A stretch of DNA of 64,000 nt, from assembly GCA_011947345.1 (NCBI GenBank), contig JAAVTG010000094.1, positions 62,001 to 126,000 on the forward strand, read 5' to 3'. Numbering within the stretch: position 1 is the first letter of the stretch; every line of letters begins with the position of its first letter. The notes beneath the pieces are model-generated. The model was not told where the DNA came from. It saw nothing but the letters and a program-made list of their open reading frames with translations, and made no database searches. Below, one piece after another: positions 44,892 through 56,139 of the stretch. Source of the stretch: Phytophthora quininea. Its lineage: Eukaryota; Oomycota; Peronosporomycetes; Peronosporales; Peronosporaceae. A program made the translations under genes and the position numbers.

Positions 44892-47296
44892 TTACATTTG
44901 TCGGCTTTGTTGTTCACATTCGAGCAGGAACAGCACATGAGCTGCGATCAGTGCAGCTTTTGTCGGTGTCGTTGCTATCTCACGTAATTTGTCCAGTAGA
45001 GCATGACCGACACGAGGATCGAGTTGCTCAAGTTGCGGCTGGTTAGCAGCGGCCCAATGTTGCAACCACTTTAGTGCCAACCATACGTCCGAGCTACTTC
45101 CTGTGGTGTCATCTAGAAAAGTCAGAAAAGCAGCACACAACGCACTCCGAGCCGCAGTCGACAGCGCTGACAGACATGGAGTTTCAATGATCGACATGGT
45201 GCGGCGCATCAACTCCAAATCGTCTTCGAGAATACACAGCCGGAAAGCCAACTCGTGCTCACCGCAGCGTGCTGCCTCCAAAGTCGCTTCTGCACGAGTG
45301 AACGTGGCCTCGTCGTCCGATGTAGTTTCATCTTTGATTACATGGCCGTCCTCCTCCTTCACGAGGTGATTGGCTTGGAAACGATCAACATAGTCATCAA
45401 GCGCAGGTTCTTGGATAGCTCTCGACGGCCTGCGCTTAGGTAGGGAAATATTGGGAGCATTTTCGTATGTGTTTCTGGATCGAGCTTTCGCTCTTTGTCT
45501 TGAGACGAATTGCTGCAAGGTGGAAAGGGAATGGACGGAAGTTGCAGCTGCCAGAGGTGTGCTTTGTGGTTCTGCAGTAGGAAGAAATGACCGGGTTTGG
45601 CGGGCACTTGGCTTTCTGTTTTTCGTATTTGTAAAGGGAGGTGCAACCTCGTCCTGCTGTCGAAGTTCTTCATCATTTTTGTCTTCTGGTACATCAGCTC
45701 GATCCATTTCCACTTCAAACGTTTTGTCATCTTCTGCAGTCTCGACGGGGGCTTGTCGTCTTCCACAGGAATGTCATGAGTTGGCTCAGCTTCATCCCCT
45801 GCTTCGTCATTAAAACCTGGTTCCGCTTCATCTTCCACTGCATCCGGTATCAACGGCAGCGACTGGGAGCTCGAATTTCCAGAGACAGCAAGATCGTTAG
45901 AGCTGTTGACAACCGGCTTCACCCACCGCTTATTACGAAAGGTGTAGCCCGGCGGGTTAGGAGCAACGAAATCGTAGTTGGTTCTGGCGATGTTGGAGTG
46001 ATCAACATTTGCTGTCTGTGGCCATTGTTTCTCCAGACATTCAAACGCCAAACCAGCAGGTATCGTAGCTTCTCGGACCAGAGAGACTGAGTCGTGTCGT
46101 CCAGCCAAGACGAGGACGCGAAGTTTCTCCAAATGTGTCTGAAAGAATTGTTGCGCAGCCCCAACGGCAGTGCACCACCGCTCGTCTTGCAGAACAAACG
46201 TATCCAGTATCATCGTCAACAGTTCCAGGCCTCGCTTCCGTAGCATCCAGTCTTCGCGAGGTCCACACTGGAAAGCATCTTCAATCGCTTCGTAAATGGA
46301 GGCGATATGTGGTGCAAAGTCATCGCCTAACGCAGTAAAAGAAGCTTTCTCATAAGCATTCTTTGCTAGCAAACATGCCGACTGCAACAGGAGGAACAGC
46401 GGCGAAAAGCTCGTGAATTGTGTACTGCCATCCATCTTTTCGACAGTGTCAGCTAGAAGCGTCTGGAAAAAGGAACGAATTCGCTTGGCATGTGCATCAA
46501 TAGTACCAGGCCCTGGCACCGACACCCCATCGAAGTCAACGGGATGGAGAAGACCGCAAATGCTCTTTGTCGCCGCTTCACCCACTACATTCGCTTCCTG
46601 TGTAAGCACCGCAGCCACTGCTTCGAAAGCCTGTTGAGTTCCGCGACGTCTTCGAGGAGAACCAAAGTGTACTGCAGGGAGGGATATTGAGCTGCACGGC
46701 AGAACATACAACGCGATGGCCGACACGAGGATCACACACGCGTCTGTCGTCTTCGAATGTCCGTCGCGGAGCCGGATGCAGATGTACGTCAGAATCCGAG
46801 GCAGGATTTTAGCTGTTTGGACAGGATGACACTTACAGAGTGCTGCAATGAGCAGCACTAACATCCGTCGAGTTGATGATCGTCCGGGTTTCTTTAGAGA
46901 GCAGCACAGAAATTAGTGTGATTCCTGTTCAAGAGGGCTGTGAAGGTGTTTTACCTTGTTTTTCTCGATTAGTGAGTACACTTCCTTCACGAGAGACGGA
47001 TTCAGGTCTGGCAGGGATTCACTGGACGATAAAAAGATGGTTAGCTATAAAGAATTCGTTTTGTTTGACAGTTCTGCTGCGTACATGAGCTTTGCGAAGG
47101 CTTGCTGCTGGGTGTCTCGATCCTCTAAGCGGCCAATCTGGACGTTCAGGCTGCGAATCTCTTGCTCTTGCTGCTCCCTCATCTTCCTGTCTTGTTTCTT
47201 CTTCTTGATTGTTCCTTTCGGGCTTAGACTCCCCTTTGCAGCGATGCTTCCCAACTTGTCACCAGGTGTTCGTCGGCGGAAATTACTTTCCATCAT
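44892..47296 (-). CDS. ARM/HEAT-repeat protein, TORTIFOLIA1/SPR2-like
   Basis: Three exons (47296-47070, 47021-46955, 46891-44892) give 764 residues with one base restored at the five-G run 45747-45751. Starts MMESNFRRRTPGDKLGS, then a basic coil (KKKKQDRKMREQQEQEI) and HEAT/ARM repeats: RLEDRDTQQQAFAKLMYAAE, SLPDLNPSLVKEVYSLIEKN, PVQTAKILPRILTYICIRL with the ACVILV helix, and further repeats to about residue 400. A Ser/Pro-rich linker and a C-terminal helical domain (DVWLALKWLQHWAA) follow. The N-terminal repeat pattern matches plant TOR1/SPR2 microtubule-binding proteins, so a cortical microtubule role is inferred. Confidence 0.8.
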
Positions 47297-47461
47297 CCTG
47301 ACCAACCAAACTTTAACTTTCGACACCCAAACCGGAGAGAAGTGAGCAAGAGGACATCGGTCTTCGTATTTTGAGCGCCGTTACAGTAAATCTAACTCGA
47401 GCTTGTCATCACTAACTAACTCTCGTCGGGGCTCGCTGTAACCCGAGCAAAACGTTGTTTC

Positions 47462-47760
47462 TCAGTTGTAGACGTCGTGCACTGCCAGTGATCCTGCACA
47501 CGTGAACCGAAGGATATTGAAGGTGGCATTCACATCTCGGCCAGCCACGAGGTCGCAGTGCGGACACTCGAATACGTCCTTGTTGCCGATCTTCAAATGC
47601 AGTCGTGAGCAGCGCCCACACGTCTGAGTGGTGTACATCTCCGAGCACACAACCAGCGACTTGCCCGCCACCTCGCACTTGGCTTTCAACAGCTCTCGGA
47701 ACTGGAAGTGCTTGAGTCCCAGAAGCATCTTGTTGTACGTGTGGTTACTTCCCACCCGTG
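47462..47760 (-). mobile_element. Fanzor/TnpB-type nuclease C-terminal fragment
   Basis: An open frame of about 98 codons reads SNHTYNKMLLGLKHFQFREL, then VVCSEMYTTQTCGRC, a second pair FECPHCDLVAGRDVNATFNI and a stop. This order (helical stretch, SE-YT-TC-x2-C zinc ribbon, C-x2-C, then RD-NA--NI with the RuvC-III aspartate) is the C-terminus of TnpB and its eukaryotic homologues, Fanzors. The upstream RuvC-I/II part is absent: the frame opens without an ATG next to a gypsy fragment. It is therefore a truncated relic, not an active enzyme. Confidence 0.75.
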
Positions 47761-47899
47761 CCGGTTCAATTTGTAGTGAGGTAGTAGTAAGGTAGAGATG
47801 GTAAGATAAAGACTGAATTCATTTGCAGTCGCACTAAGCGAATGTCAATCACGTCACTAATCCTTCACTCCATCAGTTCAACTCGCAGCGAAAGATACT

Positions 47900-48345
47900 T
47901 CACATCGACCAACCATCAATCTTGCACAACATCTTCCCCATGGTTGTCGGCTTGAAGGGCTTGATGCGCCGCAGGAAAATGCTTTCGTGGTACCGCTTCT
48001 TGTTCACGACGACGACACCATCACCGCGTACGCTGCTAAGCTCAACCGGTCCGTCGTAAAGTGGTTGCATCTTCGCAGCGCGCTGGTCGTTGCGGGCCAC
48101 CACGACCATGTCGCCGGGTTTGTATTCATGCTCCGTCCGTCCTCGGTTTTCTCGGTCATTAATCCGCTGGACCTGCTTGTCCTTGGCAGGTAAATGCCGC
48201 TTTGATGGAGTCAAGCATGACGCGCTACCCAGGGTGTACTAACCATGCATGGTAGGTCTCAATGATTTTGTGTTGCAGTTCCCTTGGGAGGACTATTTTG
48301 TTGTTGGCTTTGCTGACGAACACCTTAGTGCCGCCCATCCTTAGG
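47900..48345 (-). mobile_element. Ty3/gypsy integrase fragments
   Basis: Minus strand: KIVLPRELQHKIIETYHAWL followed by VHPG (integrase N-terminal H-H region, about 48225-48345), then a gap, then YKPGDMVVVARNDQ...MQPLYDGPVELSSV (GPY/F-type integrase C-terminus, 47900-48214). The catalytic core between them is deleted. The 5' edge overlaps the last codons of the WW-domain gene in another frame. Confidence 0.7.
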
Positions 48346-49440
48346 CCCAGCTCTCTTTTGTTTCTTGTTGGTCTGGGCGTGACTATTGCTACTATGGTTG
48401 TTCTGGGTTGCTGTCGCTGGACGCTTGCTCGATGCAAGTTGTGTCCTTGAGGAGTTTGCTTGGTTGGTACTTTTGGCGTCTGCTTGGGAGCTTGAACTAA
48501 CTTTGGGAGTTGGCTTGCCACAGCCTTTCAAAATTCTGTCCAGCTTTGCCTTCGCTTCCAACGCTTTCGCTGCAATATGCAACAGTTGTTAGGAAAAGAA
48601 AGCATCAGAAGCACTTTGGATACATGAAGTAAAATTTACCCAACGACACGTTGCGAGGTGCAGGTCGAGTCCACGTCGTCTCGTTCGTTTTCCGATTCCA
48701 ATAGTAGACGTCGCCACTTGCAGCATCCGACACTTCTTTCCAATCACTACAGCATAAAAAAGATAAGCACAGGGCTCTAAATTACAGCAGTAGCACCACT
48801 ACACTTACTCTTCCAAAGTTTCCTCGTCTTTCTTGGGCTCTGCACTTTCTTCTTTCACCTACAGACAGAAATTATGCATTCCAAACGTCAGTAAATAATA
48901 AATATTCATATATCAAACGCTTCCAACCTTTTCTTCCGTTCCTGGGCGCTCCCACCTCGTCTCCTGCGTACTCTACACAATAAAACCATTAACACGAACT
49001 ACCACCACTACAAGATAATAAATTTCTAATACCTCGTTCCAGTAATACATGTCTCCCGAGGCAGGGTCCACAGTTTCCTGCCATCCTGTAGGCAGGTTCG
49101 TCTCTTTCATCCCATAATAAAAGCTCTCCGCCTTCATCTCGATCTGCTCTGCCCGCTGCATCTCCTGTGCTCTTCGCATAGCTACAGCATGCAGCGTATT
49201 GTCTCGAACCCTCGGGTCGTATTTGTCAGCTGCAGTCGGCGCTGGCTGCGTCCCTAAAACTTTCCGCTGTGCTATCGAGGAAGTGGCATTGGCGGTCTGT
49301 CTCTGGCGAAGCTGCTGCTGCTGTGACAGCTCGCGCTGACTGGGGCCACTACCGGTCGCTTGCAAGTGCTTGAGCGCCTCGGCACGAGCGCGCTGAGCTG
49401 CCAGCTCTTTCTGCAGCCGCTCCGCAGCCTTTGGAGGCAT
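48325..49440 (-). CDS. double WW-domain protein, PQBP1-like
   Basis: Five exons (49440-49033, 48972-48928, 48858-48809, 48746-48640, 48569-48325) sum to exactly 285 codons. The N-terminus (MPPKAAERLQKELAAQRARA) is Q/A-rich and helical. WW1 is LPTGWQETVDPASGDMYYWN followed by STQETRWERP; WW2 is DWKEVSDAASGDVYYWNRKT followed by NETTWTRP. The C-terminus is polar, Q/S-rich and basic (KKQKRAGPKDGRH). Layout suggests a nuclear splicing-linked protein of the PQBP1 type. The stop codon lies within sequence that is also the 5' edge of the gypsy integrase fragment, so the true C-terminus may have been replaced. Confidence 0.85.
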
Positions 49441-49560
49441 TTTCCGATTGTGATATTCAAAGAAATATAAAATCAGTTTGTATACAACTCATTTTGGATG
49501 GGTTAACCTGTCTAAAATCGTTTTTGTAGTTTTTTTATTTCTCTAACTTCGGAAGCGACC

Positions 49561-50821
49561 ATGCAAGCGATCGTGTTCGTGGCAGCTTTTCTCGTACTGC
49601 CGTCGGCAGTCGATCCTCAACTTTCACATTGTGATTTTTTCGCTCGCACCCTCGAAGACACGCCGCCTACTACGTCCAAGACTCAAGTAAAATCACAGTC
49701 GACGGCATTTTGGACGAGCAAGTTTGGGCGGAAGTGCCGTGGAGTGAAATCTTTCAAGATATTCAGGGTCCTCAATTCTGGTCGCAGCCCTGGTTCTCCA
49801 CCAAGTTTAAATTGCGCTATGACCGCCAGTTCCTCTACGTGGGAGCCTATCTGGAAGAGACGGCAGTGTGGGCCAACGTGACCAAGCGCAACGAAGTGGT
49901 TTTCCACGACAACGACTTTGAGGTCTTCGTGGATGCGGACGGCACCACGCACAACTACAAAGAATTTGAAATTAACGCACTCAACACGACGTGGAACTTG
50001 CTGCTGAATCGACCGTATCGAGACGGTGGCCATGAGAACAGTACACGAGTGGATCCAGAACACGGCTTTGACATGTTGAGTGGTGGCATGAAATCTGCGG
50101 TGTATTTTCAAGGTATGCTGGGAGACCCAGGTAAGTTATAGAAATTTTATAAGTAATGCCTTGAGAATGCTGTGGCTGACTGAGTTTCTGTAGCTGAACG
50201 ACTGCACTACTGGACTGTTGAGATCGCTCTGCCACTGTCTCAACTTGCTTTGCACACAAAAGCGAAAGTTCCTCCAGCAGAAAACTCTTTTGGCGCATTA
50301 ATTTCTCCCGAGTAGAATGGTCCGTTCGAGTCTCTCTCGACAGTAGAACGGGGAAGCAATATTACGAGAAGAAACCTGGATTGAAGGAAGAAAATTGGGT
50401 GTGGAGTGCGCAGTATCAAGTGGCGATGCATCGACCTGAATGGTGGGGATATCTTCAATTCCGTCCACGAGCCGAGAAACCACCTCAATTGGTCTATAGT
50501 GCGGGAATTGTGCCGCTGGATCCAGAGTGGGGAGTTCGCTACGTGAGTTTCCAGTTTTACTACGCACAGCACGCCTACCACAGCGCAACTGGCGCATTCG
50601 CGTTAACATTACACGAGCTGCTGCCATTTTTCTCTTCGCACGAAGCTTTCCGGTGCGCCGTTCTTGTCGATGTAGACGCAACGAAAGACGAATTTCGAGC
50701 TCGCATTAAACTAACAGAGCAAGAAAGTGAACCTGCGACTTTTGTGGCTACGATCCATGAAGACAGCTTCATCACGGTGGAGAAAATGCAGCACCTGTCT
50801 GCAACTAAGACCGTGGAATGA
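49561..50821 (+). CDS. secreted CBM9-like carbohydrate-binding protein
   Basis: Two exons (49561-50130, 50194-50821), 399 residues with two bases restored (T run 49635-49640 and TTTT 50288-50291). Starts with a signal peptide MQAIVFVAAFLVLPSAVDPQ. The CBM9-type domain follows: KITVDGILDEQVWAEVPW, LRYDRQFLYVGAYLEE, FHDNDFEVFVDADGTTHNY, INALNTTWNLLL and the second half WTVEIALPLSQL plus WRINFSR-EW. The C-terminal ~120 residues are unassigned. A secreted or cell-wall protein binding polysaccharide is expected; no hydrolase domain was seen. Confidence 0.8.
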
Positions 50822-50933
50822 GCATGAAAGAACGCACAATGGAGACCGAGGGACGTGACAATTGAATACTTGATTTTCCTTTATGACAAGTGTCGGAGAC
50901 TGACACTACGTATAACATCCTGGTTGTTCCTGC

Positions 50934-52830
50934 TTACGCGAAGTAGATCCACATGGTGAATGTGACAGCTAGCGCAGCAATACCGCTTCCAGCCACGAGA
51001 ACGTTGACCCACATGGGCTTGGCGAGCTCCGTGGCGTCCAGCTTGAGAACCTTGTCCCAGTGGACCATGTACTTGCGCACTTCATCTCCTGGACGGCTTT
51101 TGTTCTGCGTCAGAAGACTGACCACGACGCAAACGATCATGGCCGTGACCCAGAGCAGCAGTGCAAAGTGCTGGAAGTTCATGTAGAAGAAAGTGTTCCA
51201 GAAGCCAGGCAGTTCGCCGTCCATGCTGTCGTCCTTGATGGTCACGAAGATGAGCCGCGAGAAGCCGAGCAAACCGCCGACAATCATGGCTGAGAATGCG
51301 CCGTAAACGTTGGCCGGTTTCCAGGCCACGCCCAAGACGAGCACGATGCCGATCGGCGGAGTCAAATAGCTCTGGATCTCGACGATCTGCTCGTACAGAC
51401 CCGTTCCGTTGCGCATGATGGGGATCCAGCAGAAACTCAACACAGCGAAGATCAAAATGCTCATGCGACCGACCCAGACGAGCTGCTTGTGCGATGCGTC
51501 CGGACGGAACTTGAGGTAGATGTCGTTCGTGACAACGGAGGAACCGGCAGCAAACACCGACGCCAGACTCGACATCATCGCCGTGATGATACTGGAGATC
51601 ATGAGACCGATAATGCCGTGCGGCATCATCTCAGTCAACAAGGTCGGGTAGGCTGCATCGGTGCCGTCCGCGATCTTGCTGAAGTCAAAGTAGATGCTGG
51701 CGATGATACCCGGGATGACGATCAAGAACGGCGGTAATACCTTGAGCATACTGGCGAAAGAGCAGCCGGCTTTGGCGTTGGCGGTGTCTTTGGCAGACAG
51801 CACACGCTGTACGAGATCCTGGTCCATACACCAGTACCAGATCGAGCCCAGAGGTTGTCCCAAGATCATACCAGTCCACGGGTAGTCCGGATCGTCCGTA
51901 GGCTTCCAGAGGTGAAACCAACTCGAGCGGTCCTGGTTTGCCAAGTTCTCGCGAATGCCTTCGAAGCCGCCGATCTGGTTCACCGAATACGAGAACACGA
52001 CCAGCCCACCAAGCGTGAAGACGCACATCTGGAACAGATCGGTGTACATGACAGCGCGCAGCCCACCTGCAATGCTGTACATGGCGCTCAAGGTAATACA
52101 GACGCCGGCTCCGAGGTACAAATTCCATCCCAACGTGGCTTGGAAGACGATGGCACCTCCGTAGATACTGGCGCTCATCTTCGTCAAGATGTACATGATA
52201 ACTGTGATGAGCGACAAATAGTGGCGACATGGAGCTCCAAACCGATACTCGAGATATTCCGGTGTTGTGTAGACCCCGCAGCGGCGGTAAATGGGGAGAA
52301 GATCCATCCGAGACACAGGATCAAGATGGCGGCGTACCATTCGTACATGGCCACAGCAATGCCGCGACGAGCGCCGTCGCCGGCCATGCCGATGAAGTGC
52401 TCGGCGCCGATGTTGCTGGCGAATAACGCACCGCCGACAAAATACCATTGCATGCCGCGATCGGCCAGGAAGAAGTTAGACACTTCGTTTACTTGGTGAT
52501 TGGGTCCGTCTCGCGCAATCAGCGACGCAGACGGCCTCTGCTGCGAGATCGCCGAGCCGCGTTCGTCGCCGCTTTGGAGTTTTTAGTCGGTGTGGTCTCA
52601 GAGGCCAAGTAGCCGTCGCCGGGAGACTCGAGCACTTCTAGGTCATTCCGTTTGGCACGTTTGACACATGGGAAGTACTTGGCCAGATGGCTCTCGCCAG
52701 CTTGAATGGAGGCGACGACAGCTACAACCATCGTGAAGAACAGCACCGCCACGACGATGACGATATCGCCGGCGTTGACTTTGGCCCCGCCTGATGTGTC
52801 AGGGACTGTCTGCGTGTACAGCTCGACCAT
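50934..52830 (-). CDS. sodium/solute symporter, SLC5/SGLT-like
   Basis: An intronless frame of 632 residues after two one-base restorations (GGGG 52293-52296 and T run 52580-52584). Starts MVELYTQTVPDTSGGAK. About 13-14 helices: SNFFLADRGMQWYFVGGALF, ASNIGAEHFIGMAGDGA, the GVYTTPEYLEYRFG loop, AGGLRAVMYTDLFQMCVFTL, DQDLVQRVLSAKDTANAKAG, LPPFLIVIPGIIA, SSLASVFAAGSSVVTNDIY. These are signature positions of SLC5 transporters such as SGLTs. It probably imports sugar, inositol or a similar solute with Na+ or H+. An upstream in-frame region to 52890 lacks an ATG. Confidence 0.9.
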
Positions 52831-52888
52831 GAAGGCGAAGTCAGTCGACGAACGAGGGCTTGAGCCGAGGAGTTTGTGCCGAGGAGGC

Positions 52889-52902
52889 AAATTAGATAAT
52901 GA
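52889..52902 (-). promoter_or_regulatory. Inr-like core promoter of the symporter gene
   Basis: Minus strand reads TCATTATCTAATTT, 59-72 bp upstream of the ATG at 52830. One base differs from the 44018 and 42531 blocks in the shared core. Confidence 0.5.
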
Positions 52903-54492
52903 ATGCGGGTAACACGTAGAGATGCAGGCGTTGAGAGCTGTGGCAATAGTAGAGAGGTTCTTGAACCTGTGTTCAAGACGGTGAAGGCCAAAGCCGAGCC
53001 ACGTCTCTAGTACTTCACCTAACCAGGTAAAGAAGCTGCTGGGGGATGCAAAAGGGACGAGAGCTGCCGCACCGCCAAACGTAAGGTGTCACGAGCAGGG
53101 TGACGACCCCAGTGTGACTGAGCGCACATGGCAGTGAAGCTTTGAGTACGGTATTGCCAGTGGAGTTTACCGCTACGATCGAGTTATTGGAGACTTTCGT
53201 ACGGTACCAGCTTTATTGCTTGTTGGAGAAGATCGCGGACACTCCTGGTCTGTCGGTACGACGTGTTAGCGCATCCGGTTGTTTATGGTCGCGGGTGATG
53301 AGAACCGTGGCATACTGCCCAGGAATATTTTTGCGTGCGGCACTTGCTGGTGGAGTACACTGGTGTTGGAGCACGTTTCCTTCGTTTTCACCGCAAACCG
53401 GCAAGTATCAACGCTTAGTCAGGAGAAGTGATGGCGCGAAATTGTTTTTAATTGCGGCCAGCTTACCACCAAAGACGCTTTAATTTTGATCTTGAGAAGC
53501 CGCGGATTGACCTGAAGATCTGCCCCCAACTCAACGACACGTGTACACTCAACGCGGATGGCACGCTGGCGGGCAACTGTATAGACGATAGGAGCAGCCA
53601 TTCCATCACCGTCAACGTTGCAGTTGAAGCTGTTAAATGGCCCTCGTGGACGATTGCACACGATGCTGGCGATTTTGATAATCTGCATGACTCCCGTAGC
53701 AATAAACGCGTCGGTCTCCAGCGGTTCAAGGTCGACGCAGCATGTCTTCGACTAAGCCCAGTCAAAACGAGAGTTGAAAAGTGGAATCTAGCAGACTGTT
53801 GTTGGCAGTGTCGATGGCATGAATGACCGACACCACGGCGCTCTGCGGTAAGCCGGTGGTGTGTCTTCGAACCGCATCTCACGGCCAAACGCTACCGAGT
53901 TTGCGCAGATTCCCGCGCGATCCGCATCCTTGCGGATAGCTTCAACGTGCAAGTTGCAACTGCGTCACGGTGATTCAGACGCAACCACAGCACTACAGTG
54001 CTGCACAGGATTCGCGACCACCGAAGGCAAAACGTTCGAGCTGGTGTCTTCATTGGGTTGCAGTCGACTAGAGGCCGAAACCGTGGCTAGTAGCCACTGG
54101 CTAATCCACAAAATCGCTAACTTTTTAGTGACGACACAGCCCTGCCTTCAAGCACGCGTTTTATTGTCGGCATCGCAGAAAATATCCCGTCTTCCTTCCT
54201 GAAAATACTCCTCATGACACGAGGTCAATAGTTATTTTTGCGATGTATGGAGGGAAGGTTGGAGCGTCTTCGCATGGAGATCGATCCATGGTCTCAAGTT
54301 CATTCTCACTTCGGCGGACTCCGTGTCTGTTGCTCTTCTAGACCTCGAAACTACCCCTGCCAACGATCGAAGTCGGCAATTTTGAGAATGTTTCGAAGTG
54401 TCAGACCAGAAGAGGACCACTCGCACGATGAGTCGTGCCCGGACCACCTCGCCAACCAAGAAGTTCGGCCGGCTTGCTGCCAACCAGCACCG
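52903..54492. other. intergenic, no gene recognised
   Basis: About 1.6 kb. Plus-strand frames at 53142-53483 and 53452-53826 and a minus-strand frame at 54232-54861 (shadow of the RCHY1-like 5' end) show no known domain. Confidence 0.4.
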
Positions 54493-55636
54493 ATGTCCGG
54501 CGCGGAGGTACAAAGATGGAGAATAACTGTTTTGCCATGGATGATAACTAAATGGTGTTTGGTGGCCATCCTGTAGACTGCTCAGGCGACGCTGAAGGCG
54601 AAGATTCGAGACATCCAGTCCAACACGTCGCTGACGCCGAAAGAGAAGGCAGAAGCAGTGCAAAAGCTTATGATGGAAGGGTGGAACGAGTCCCGACTGA
54701 AAGTCGAGTCTTCCAAGACCGAGTGCGATGCTGAGGAGGAACGTCGACGCAAGACTTACAATGACGAAGCGAAGACAGTTCTTGGGTGCAGTCATTACCA
54801 GCGGAAGTGCAAACTGCTCAGCAAATGCTGCGGCAAATGGTACTCGTGTCGCTTTTGCCACGGTAAGCTTCGTGGTTTCTCATCATAGCCTAATTCCAAG
54901 TTGCTGAAAAGTCTTTTTGTCCTTCTTCACAGACGAAAACGAGGACCACGCGTTCGACCGCTACGCCACGGAAACGGTCTCGTGCATGAAGTGCGACACC
55001 GTTCAGCCCATTGGCCAGGTGTGTGTGAACGAAGAGTGCAAGTGCGAGTTCGGCCGCTACTACTGCGAAGTCTGCAAGTTCATTGACGACGACCACAGCA
55101 AGGATATCTACCACTGCGACAAGTGCAAGATCTGCCGCATTGGCAAGGGTCTTGATATCGACTACTTCCACTGCGATCGCTGCAATGCCTGCATGAGCAT
55201 CAGTCTCAAGAACCACAAGTGCGTTGAGCGCTCGCTCGAGTCCGACTGTCCGATCTGCCACACGTACATGTTCACTTCGACGACTCCGGTCATGTTCCTA
55301 CCGTGCGGCCACTGCATGCACGTCTCGTGCTACGAAGAGTACACTCAGACAAACTACATTTGTCCGCTGTGCTCAAAGTCTCTGGGCGACATGGAGCTTT
55401 ACTTTGCCAGCATCGACGAGCTATTGGAGCGCGAGCGCATGCCGCCCGAGTACCAAGACTGTAAGGCGCTCATCTACTGCAGCGACTGCGAGCACAAGTC
55501 TACGACCAAGTTCCACTTCGTGTATCACAAGTGCCAGAACGAGGACTGCAAGTCCTACAACACCAAACTGCTGCGGCAGTTTAAAGACCCCGACGACGAA
55601 GTCCCGTGCGGACCCGTCACATGCCACTCGCACTAG
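54493..55636 (+). CDS. CHY-zinc/RING E3 ubiquitin ligase, RCHY1 (PIRH2)-like
   Basis: Three exons (54493-54507, 54577-54862, 54933-55636) sum to exactly 335 codons. Starts MSGAE, then a coil (TPKEKAEAVQKLMMEGWNES). The CHY zinc finger (LGCSHYQRKCKLLSKCCGKW, YSCRFCHDE) follows, then the CTCHY cysteine array (CMKCDTVQPIGQVC, YHCDKCKICRIG, YFHCDRCNAC), a RING of C3H2C3 type (CPICHTYMF...LPCGHCMHVSCYEEY...CPLC) and a C-terminal zinc ribbon (CSDCEHKS...HKCQNEDC). Soluble ubiquitin ligase. The short first exon was chosen because its phase joins the conserved frame. Confidence 0.92.
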
Positions 55637-56139
55637 CAGAAGACATGCCAGTGTTGATAGAGATTTTTACCCTGCGAAAGGGACTATATTATACAGAACT
55701 GAACTACTACCAACATGCAAGTTTTGAACAAGTATGTACGACCCAGTTCTTGAGGAGTTTGGCGAACGGAGGCAAGTCGCCGTCCTCTACACACATAGAG
55801 TCATTGGTGTTTGCTCTAGCGCCCGTGGGGGTGACACGTCGTGCCTCGGATCGCAACCGCAATAAGGCACTTTTCAGCGCCCCACGCAGAGACGACCCTT
55901 GCACGCGAGCCCGAGTTAATGCCCACAGCGCAAATACATGCACAGAGTCGACAGCAAGTTGTCGCTACGCAACAGATTGAAACTGAAGAAGTGATGGCAC
56001 CGCTCTCGTCCATTCAAACTTCCGTCACTTACAAACTCCAAGTAGAAAGCAATTAGACGCTATGGTTGGTTGAAAATCGACCTATCACAGCTGCAGATTT
56101 GATCAACTTCAACTGCTACAATCAAATGCCGCAGTTCGC
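55637..56139. other. intergenic, no gene seen
   Basis: Half a kilobase between the RCHY1-like gene and the 3' end of the DUF3160 locus; only short frames. Confidence 0.4.

Noticed and set aside
47412..47678. Minus-strand 88-codon frame beside the Fanzor fragment
   Set aside because: Different frame from the zinc-ribbon/RuvC-III reading and lacks any motif.
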